DNA of 33,641 bases from Neosynechococcus sphagnicola sy1 (GTDB lineage Bacteria > Cyanobacteriota > Cyanobacteriia > Neosynechococcales > Neosynechococcaceae): assembly GCF_000775285.1 (NCBI RefSeq), contig NZ_JJML01000028.1, positions 1 to 33,641 of the forward strand, read 5' to 3'. The notes below the pieces were generated by a model. That model saw only the letters and a program-made list of their open reading frames with translations, was not told the DNA's origin and did not search any database. Below, piece after piece: positions 24,754 through 30,650 of the stretch. A program made the position numbers and the translations under genes. Positions within the stretch are counted from its first letter, which is position 1; each line of letters starts with the position of its first letter.

Positions 24754-25728
24754 ATGCCCCTTCAACCCTCATCCTGGAAACGTATGGTGCCGATGGTGGT
24801 CGGTACCGTGGCAATTGTAATCGGTTTATGGACGAATCTTGCCTTTGCAAAAGATCCCTTTCGCACTAGTAACCCCCACCCGATTAGTGCCAATACCGAA
24901 GCAGCTTTTCGGGCTGTGTTTGAACTGGGGAACTATCCGGAAGCCGGACGGGTTCTCCAGCAACCAGATGCCAATGAACCCCTATCCTATGCCCTCAAGG
25001 CAGCGATCGCCTTTCTGAGTGTGGATACCAAGGCGTTGAGAAACAATGACCCGGTTGCTCTGAAGAATCTGGATGACTTTAAGCTCAATGGCACCCAAAC
25101 CCGCGAAGTTGCGGAAAAGCTGCTGGCCACCGATCCACTCCGGGGCAATCTCTACCTTGCCGTCGGCCACTTTTTAGAGGGGGCCTACGCCATCACCAGT
25201 TTGGGTACGGTGGCCGGTCTGCCGACAGCCCTCTCCAAGTTGGAACTGGTGCAGAAGTATTTAGGGCAGGCTGAGGCGATTAACCGCAATGATCCAGAAC
25301 TGAGTTTGATTAAAGGGTATATGGATCTGTTGTTAGCCGTAAATCTGCCGTTCTCGAACCCAGACGACGCGATCGCCCGCTTGACCCAGTATGCAGCGCC
25401 TCGCTATTTGGCCTATCGCGGTATTGCCATCGCCTATCGAGATCTGAAGCAATTTGACAAAGCCCTGGATGCCGTCAACCAAACCTTGAAAGATAACCCC
25501 AACAATCCAGAAGTCCTGTACCTAAAAGCCCAGATTTTCTATCAGCAAGGGAACTACCCGCAAGCCTTGGCCCTGTTTGACCAAGCCTTAACCAAGAAAG
25601 ACCAACTACCCCCAGGGGTGGTCAGAACCCTGACCCGGGAGCGAGATAAGACGGCACGGAAACTGGCCCAGTCAGCTCCCCAGCCCAGCCCCACCCCTAC
25701 TGCCACCCCCCAACCAAGTCCGCAATAG
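24754..25728 (+). CDS. Secreted or membrane-anchored TPR protein
   Basis: The protein has 324 residues. The N-terminus has basic KR, a hydrophobic stretch (MVPMVVGTVAIVIGLWTNLA) and AFAKDP, which looks like a signal peptide cut after AFA, so the rest should be periplasmic or lumenal. TPR units lie near residues 225-290: YLAYRGIAIAYRDLKQFDKALDAVNQTL is in part the unit, followed by PEVLYLKAQIFYQQGNYPQALALFDQAL. The C-terminus ends in a Pro/Thr-rich tail. It resembles the Sll0314/Alr1548-type cyanobacterial TPR proteins, recalled from memory. ATG 24754 has AGAGG six bases upstream. It is followed after 36 bases by the DUF3531 gene, probably in one operon. Confidence 0.8.
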   Translation: MPLQPSSWKRMVPMVVGTVAIVIGLWTNLAFAKDPFRTSNPHPISANTEAAFRAVFELGNYPEAGRVLQQPDANEPLSYALKAAIAFLSVDTKALRNNDPVALKNLDDFKLNGTQTREVAEKLLATDPLRGNLYLAVGHFLEGAYAITSLGTVAGLPTALSKLELVQKYLGQAEAINRNDPELSLIKGYMDLLLAVNLPFSNPDDAIARLTQYAAPRYLAYRGIAIAYRDLKQFDKALDAVNQTLKDNPNNPEVLYLKAQIFYQQGNYPQALALFDQALTKKDQLPPGVVRTLTRERDKTARKLAQSAPQPSPTPTATPQPSPQ

Positions 25729-25764
25729 GATGGAGATATCTGCACCTTAACTGGAGACGCTGGT

Positions 25765-26223
25765 TTGGATATCAAATTCCGTGAATTTAACCCCTTTGAC
25801 CTATGGATCTGGCTGGAGTTTGCCACGGTTCCCTCAGAAATGGAAAAGCAGTACGTTGAAGAAGTCTTCAGCTCTTGGTTTTTTCTTGGGAAGCTGGGCA
25901 GCTTCAATGCTGAGAATCTCCAAGTGCAAGAGATGGGCATTGACATCAGCTATATGGACTACGACACCAGCATGGCAGAGGATAGCCTGTTGGCACTGAT
26001 GCACAATATGGCAGAGGTAGAGTACGAAGGCACCTGGGCGCGGTGTTGGTTTGATATGGGCACCAGTGATGCCATCGCCCTAGATATTTTGATCAATGCC
26101 TTTCAGCAGTTTGGCAAAGACTACGTTGCCATTGAGAAGCTGATTATTGGGGGACACAATGAAGACTGGCCAGTCGCCCAATCTCGACGGTCAGATGTCT
26201 ATTCAGGGAATGATCTCAACTAG
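25765..26223 (+). CDS. DUF3531 family protein
   Basis: The 152-residue protein matches the DUF3531 family of cyanobacteria and plastids: FREFNPFDLWIWLEF at the N-terminus, EVFSSWFFLGKLG, and TWARCWFDMGTSDAIALDILINAF (the W.R.W.D.GT.D..A.D.L block, quoted in part). It has no signal or membrane segment and is acidic. The start is TTG 25765, supported by GGAG eight bases upstream and by homology beginning at DIKFREF; no ATG is available. It lies 36 bases after the TPR gene. The function is not known; conservation in phototrophs suggests a link to photosynthetic cells, which is inference. Confidence 0.85.
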   Translation: MDIKFREFNPFDLWIWLEFATVPSEMEKQYVEEVFSSWFFLGKLGSFNAENLQVQEMGIDISYMDYDTSMAEDSLLALMHNMAEVEYEGTWARCWFDMGTSDAIALDILINAFQQFGKDYVAIEKLIIGGHNEDWPVAQSRRSDVYSGNDLN

Positions 26224-26324
26224 CCTCTAGATTTGTGCTGATTCTCCCTCCAATAGGTTGTAAAAGATCATCAAGCTTAATACGCAAAGGATGACACCCC
26301 TTGCTAGGCTGGAGTTATTCACTC

Positions 26325-26411
26325 ATGAGATTGGTTGTACTACTCGGATACGGTTGCACTCTCTCGGCGGCAATGGGTTGTGTGCAAGACAACTACATTG
26401 CGATTCAGTAG
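26325..26411 (+). CDS. Possible 28-residue peptide
   Basis: ATG 26325 is preceded by GGAG ten bases upstream and opens a 28-codon frame: hydrophobic start MRLVVLLGYGCTLSAAMGC, then polar VQDNYIAIQ and TAG. The hydrophobic N-terminus with a Cys after AMG is loosely like a tiny lipoprotein or membrane peptide. It sits in the 387-base gap between DUF3531 and the kinase gene and is followed by a hairpin. Such a frame can occur by chance; no homology is known to me. Confidence 0.25.
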   Translation: MRLVVLLGYGCTLSAAMGCVQDNYIAIQ

Positions 26412-26429
26412 GAGATGCTTGGATGGAGG

Positions 26430-26470
26430 ATCCCCTCATTCCTCTCTCGATTGTGAGAGGATGGGGGGAT
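26430..26470 (+). terminator. Terminator-like hairpin
   Basis: ATCCCCTCATTCCTCTC (26430-26446) pairs with GAGAGGATGGGGGGAT (26455-26470) with an eight-base loop and one or two bulges, a stable stem followed by TTCAATTT. It lies downstream of DUF3531 and the small frame and upstream of the kinase gene, so it may end the TPR-DUF3531 transcript. Confidence 0.45.
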
Positions 26471-26610
26471 TCAATTTGTGTCCAACACTACCAGGCCCAG
26501 GGGTTAATGGGAACGCTATCAACAAAAAAGCTTGAGGCGATCGCCGGTCAGACCGCCCGTCTACAAAGGTTCTAAGTTGCCTGACCAGCACTATATTTTG
26601 GCGCTTCGCA

Positions 26611-27937
26611 ATGACGACCCAACCAAAGATTATTGTTTTGGACGACGATCCGACGGGTTCTCAAACCGTTCACAGTTGCCTGTTGCTGACCTGTTGGGAT
26701 CAGGAAACCCTGGAACTGGCCTTTGAAGATGCGGCACCGATCTTCTTTATCCTCACCAATACCCGTGCCCTGTCCCCCGAGAAAGCGGCGGCGGTGACGC
26801 GGCAGGTCTGTCACAACTTGAAATTAGCCATTGAGACCGTTGGCATTGACAATTTTTTGGTTGTCAGCCGCTCTGACTCAACCCTGAGGGGACATTACCC
26901 AATTGAAACCGATGCGATCGCCGCAGAATTGGGTGACTTTGATGCCCATTTTTTGGTTCCGGCGTTTTTTTGAAGGAGGACGCACCACCCGCGACAGCAT
27001 CCACTACCTGCGGGTGAAGGGGGTGGATACGCCAGTTCACGAAACCGAGTTTGCCCAGGATTCTGTGTTTGCTTACCATCATAGCTACCTCCCCGATTAT
27101 GTAGCTGAAAAAACCCACGGGCGGATTGCGGCCCAACAGGTTGAGCGGTTTTTGTTGGCGGATATTCGAGCCGGAAGCCTGGAGCGGCTCTTACGCCTGC
27201 ACAACAACCAATGTGCCGTTGTCGATGGCGAGACCCAGGCAGATCTGAACCGCTTCGCTGCTGATGTGTTAGTGGCGGTCTCCCAGGGTAAGCGGTTTTT
27301 ATTTCGGAGTGCCGCCAGTCTACTCACGGCCCTGGCTGGATTACCTCCCCAACCCATCCCCCCAGAGGCGATGGCCCAGTATGTCCGCGCTGGTAAGCCG
27401 GGGGTGGTGATTGTGGGTTCCCATGTGCAAAAAACGACGGAGCAACTGCAATGCTTGCTCCAGGCACCGGGAACCGTGGGCATTGAAGTTGAGGTGACCC
27501 GACTGTTGCCCGACCATGCCGATGCCTACCAAACCTTGCTGAGGGAGGTGGTGCAAGCTGTCCATAGGGTGCATGCTGCATCCCAGACTGCCGTTGTCTT
27601 CACCAGCCGTCAGGAACTCGCCTTTGCCGATGTCCCCACCCGTCTTAAGTTCGGGGAATTAGTTTCCAGCTTTCTGATGGATATTGTCCATCAGTTGCCC
27701 ACCGACATTGGCTACTTAATTAGCAAGGGGGGCATTACCTCCAACGATACCCTCAGCAAAGGTCTGGGACTGAAAACCGCTCGTCTGCTGGGTCAGGTGA
27801 TGGCAGGTTGTTCAATGGTGCGCACAGCGCCGGATCATCCCCAGTTTCCAGGGTTGCCCGTTGTCCTCTTCCCTGGCAATGTGGGGGACGTGGATGCTTT
27901 GGCGACGGTTTATCAACGTCTGAGTCAGTACCTTTAA
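26611..27937 (+). CDS. Four-carbon acid sugar kinase family protein (frame break)
   Basis: The family includes OtnK/DtnK, which phosphorylate 3-oxo-tetronate or D-threonate using ATP. MTTQPKIIVLDDDPTGSQTV holds the DDDPTG substrate motif; VVSRSDSTLRGHYPIE, ISKGGITSNDT (nucleotide-binding C-terminal part) and FPGNVGD follow. A seven-T run at 26965-26971 breaks the frame; removing one T gives HFLVPAFFEGGRTTRDSIHY and about 441 residues, full length. It lies 24 bases upstream of a beta-hydroxyacid dehydrogenase gene, the usual partner that makes the kinase's keto-acid substrate. The class II aldolase (OtnC) and isomerase (OtnI) of the bacterial pathway are not in the window. Confidence 0.85.
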
Positions 27938-27961
27938 TGGCCCCAGGGGAGATGCTGCAAA

Positions 27962-28858
27962 ATGGAACGGATTGGCTGGATTGGTCTGGGAATTATGGGG
28001 AAGCCAATGGCGCTGAACCTATTGCGGGCTGGCTATCCCTTGGTGGTTTATAACCGCAGTCGTCCCGCCATGGAGGAACTGAGAGCAGCGGGAGCCAAGT
28101 TGGCAGAGTCTCCCCACGCAATTGCCCAGCAAAGTGATGTGGTGATCACCCTTTTGCCTGACTCCCCCGATGTGTCAACGGTGATCTTAGGGCCAAGCGG
28201 GGCGATCGCGGGTACCCGCCCTGGGATGTTGGTGATTGATATGTCTACCATTGCACCTGGGACGGCACGCCAGATTGACGCAGCCTTAAAATCCCAAGAA
28301 GTCTCGTTTTTGGATGCTCCGGTGTCCGGTGGGGATATTGGTGCCCAGCAGGGAACGCTTTCGATTATGGTCGGGGGGGAGGAGGCAGCCGTTGAGCGAG
28401 CCCTGCCAATTTTGCAGGTGTTGGGTCAGAACATCGTCCACATGGGAGCCGCCGGTGCCGGACAGGTGACCAAAGCTTGTAACCAAATTGTTGTGGCATT
28501 AACCGTCCAGGCGATCGCAGAAGCCCTCACCTTCGCCCAGAAGTCTGGAGTCGATAGGGCGAAGGTGAGGGAGGCACTTCTGGGAGGCTTTGCCCAAAGT
28601 CGGGTTCTGGAGGTTCACGGTCAACGGATGCTGGAGGGATGCTTTCAGCCCGGATTCAAACTGAAGCTCCATCGCAAGGATATGAATATTGTTTTGGAGA
28701 CCGGTCGAGACCTGCAAATTCCCTTACCGGGGAGTGCCCAAGTAGCAACTCTAATGGATGCCCTGTTGGCCCAAGGTCAGGGAGAGCTGGACAATTCCGT
28801 ATTAGTCACCCTATACGAAGGCTTGGCTGGTCTCTCTGCATCCAGCAACCCAAGATAG
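27962..28858 (+). CDS. Beta-hydroxyacid dehydrogenase (HIBADH / LtnD / GarR family)
   Basis: The 298-residue NAD(P)-dependent oxidoreductase has a Rossmann motif IGLGIMGKPMALNLL, the substrate loop DAPVSGGDIGAQQGTLSIMVGG (in part), catalytic Lys in GAGQVTKACNQIVVA and the cofactor end KLHRKDMNIVLE. Family members oxidise 3-hydroxyisobutyrate, L-threonate or D-glycerate, or reduce tartronate semialdehyde. The neighbouring four-carbon acid sugar kinase favours an L-threonate/D-erythronate-type role; photorespiratory glyoxylate metabolism through tartronate semialdehyde is the other option. It starts at ATG 27962; the codon after the first strand, R-I-G-W-I-G-L-G, is as expected. Confidence 0.88.
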   Translation: MERIGWIGLGIMGKPMALNLLRAGYPLVVYNRSRPAMEELRAAGAKLAESPHAIAQQSDVVITLLPDSPDVSTVILGPSGAIAGTRPGMLVIDMSTIAPGTARQIDAALKSQEVSFLDAPVSGGDIGAQQGTLSIMVGGEEAAVERALPILQVLGQNIVHMGAAGAGQVTKACNQIVVALTVQAIAEALTFAQKSGVDRAKVREALLGGFAQSRVLEVHGQRMLEGCFQPGFKLKLHRKDMNIVLETGRDLQIPLPGSAQVATLMDALLAQGQGELDNSVLVTLYEGLAGLSASSNPR

Positions 28859-28971
28859 GGGAGGCACCTGATAATAAATATTCCAGGGTTTTAGGGAACT
28901 ATCCATGGACGTTGCCCCCCTAGCTCAGAAAAATTTTAGAAAAATCCGATGCAGATTTCTCCATCGCTCCT

Positions 28972-29463
28972 TTAGGCAGGAATCACCTGAATCACCAGCG
29001 CCCGCTTATCCAGGGTCTGAATTTTACCGACTTGACTGAGGTCATTGGCAATCCGATCTAGCATCTCCGCAGCCCGATCGCGATATTGATGTTCCCGACC
29101 CCGTAATCGAATCAGAAACTTCACCGAATCACCCTTGGTCAGCCACTGAACAGCTTTATCAATACTGAGCTGATAATCAGATACCCCAATATTGGGACGG
29201 AGCCTCACTTCTTTCACCGTTGGTCTAGCGCTCTGACTCTGGCGTTTCTTCTGTTGATACTGAAGTTTGCCATAATTCAGAATCTTCGCTACTGGCGCGT
29301 CTGCACCTTGGGAGACAACTACCAGGTCAAGTTCCACACTCTCAGCTAACTGGAGAGCGTCGTAGGTATCAGTCAGACCAAGCTTGTTATTTTCATGGTC
29401 AATTAAAAAGACCTGAGGAGACTTGATTTGACGGTTAATTAGTTGTTTTTGGGCTACGATGAT
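28972..29463 (-). CDS. infC: Translation initiation factor IF-3 (divergent), non-standard ATC start
   Basis: The protein is about 163 residues. The N-domain reads LINRQIKSPQVFLIDHENNK, then TYDALQLAESVELDLVVVS and ADAPVAKILNYGKLQYQQKK; the C-domain has VKEVRLRPNIGVSDYQLSIDKA, DSVKFLIRLRGREHQY and DLSQVGKI, all quoted in part. The frame is open upstream to a TAA without any ATG, GTG or TTG before the N-domain. Two ATC codons (29461-29463, 29458-29460 on the minus strand) follow AAGAGG by five and eight bases and are the likely starts. AUU or AUC starts are known for infC and permit feedback by IF-3. Compared with typical cyanobacterial IF-3 it is shorter and quite divergent, so it may be a second copy. 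GTG 29337 would remove the N-domain and is rejected. Confidence 0.85.
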   Translation of the reverse strand: MIVAQKQLINRQIKSPQVFLIDHENNKLGLTDTYDALQLAESVELDLVVVSQGADAPVAKILNYGKLQYQQKKRQSQSARPTVKEVRLRPNIGVSDYQLSIDKAVQWLTKGDSVKFLIRLRGREHQYRDRAAEMLDRIANDLSQVGKIQTLDKRALVIQVIPA

Positions 29464-29497
29464 GTTTTCCTCTTAGTGGGTCAATATTTTACTATGT

Positions 29498-29524
29498 AAG
29501 TGCTATTAAGCTAGCATAGCACTT
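29498..29524. promoter_or_regulatory. Hairpin in the infC leader / divergent promoter region
   Basis: AAGTGCTAT (29498-29506) is the exact reverse complement of ATAGCACTT (29516-29524), with a nine-base loop. It lies about 35 bases upstream of the infC start, and between infC and the divergent SDR gene. It could be a leader structure for infC or an operator; sequence alone cannot decide. Confidence 0.4.
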
Positions 29525-29635
29525 TCTCTCTGTGTAGCCTCCAGTGGTAGGCTAGGTGCCGCTGCTCCAGAGGAGTGAGTTCGACCACTGGCGATCGCAC
29601 CCACGGTCTTGACAGCATCACAGCGCTTTTGATCA

Positions 29636-30415
29636 ATGGTAGCTATGGTCAACTCTACCCCAGAGAGACAAGGTGAATGTCAGCCAAAAGCTGCCCTGAT
29701 CGTTGGTGCCAGCCAGGGAATTGGCTTGGAGTTTGTGCGTCAGTTGCTAAAAATTGAACAGGTGGAGCGGCTCTACACCACCTATCGCAATTCTGGCTCA
29801 GAACTGTTGCAGATTTCCGATCCACGTTTACGCTGCCTGCCTATGGAGATTACCGATGAATCCCAGATTGCGGCGGTTGTGCAAGCAATCCAGGCAGAGA
29901 CTCCAGTACTCCACACCGTGATCAACTGCGTGGGGGTGTTGCATGAGGGAAGCCTGCAGCCGGAAAAAAGTCTGCGCCACCTTAAAGCCGAACAACTACT
30001 GCGTTATTTTCAGATAAATAGTATTGGTGCTGTGCTATTGGCAAAGCAGGTGCAGCCTTTGTTAAAGCACAGTGAACGTGCCATCCTGGCAACCATTTCC
30101 GCCAAAATTGGCAGCATTGGAGATAACCATCTGGGGGGATGGTATGGTTACCGCGCCTCCAAAGCTGCGTTGAATATGTTCATGCGCACGACTGCGATTG
30201 AATATCAGCGTTTGTGTCCCCGGACAATTGTTGTCACGTTGCATCCCGGCACAACAGATACCCAATTATCTCGCCCCTTTAAGCGCCAAGTAAAACCAGA
30301 ACAATTGTTCTCAGTTGAGCGCACTGTTAAACAACTTCTAGAGGTGCTGGATCGACTGCAAGAACGTGACAGTGGGGAGTTCTTTTCCTGGGATGGGAAT
30401 CGTCTACCCTGGTAA
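29636..30415 (+). CDS. SDR family NAD(P)-dependent oxidoreductase (CsgA-like)
   Basis: The classical short-chain dehydrogenase has 259 residues. The cofactor motif is ALIVGASQGIGLEF (GxxxGIG), INCVGVL replaces the NNAG motif, the catalytic Ser is in ISAKIGSIGD and Tyr/Lys in YGYRASKAAL. The substrate-loop end LHPGTTDTQLSRPF and the C-terminus FFSWDGNRLPW are typical of the C-factor/CsgA-like subgroup. ATG 29636 or, three codons later, 29645 may be used. It is divergent from infC and followed by a 235-base gap in which I see no gene. Substrate unknown. Confidence 0.85.
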   Translation: MVAMVNSTPERQGECQPKAALIVGASQGIGLEFVRQLLKIEQVERLYTTYRNSGSELLQISDPRLRCLPMEITDESQIAAVVQAIQAETPVLHTVINCVGVLHEGSLQPEKSLRHLKAEQLLRYFQINSIGAVLLAKQVQPLLKHSERAILATISAKIGSIGDNHLGGWYGYRASKAALNMFMRTTAIEYQRLCPRTIVVTLHPGTTDTQLSRPFKRQVKPEQLFSVERTVKQLLEVLDRLQERDSGEFFSWDGNRLPW

Positions 30416-30650
30416 GTACAACTACAAGTTAATGCCAGGGAGACAACCCCTGAAAAGGATGCTCGATCTAGGCAGATCTTGACATGGACGGAGGTTGATC
30501 GCCTGATCATTACTGTTGGGGCAAAATTCAGTTGGTTCGTGATCGGCCTGCCCTACCAAGAGTGTTTAATCATGCTTTGGCCATTGGCGCAGCAACAATC
30601 ATCCCCACCTTGGTGGATATTCCCTGGAAACCCTGGCATAGGTTTGCAAG

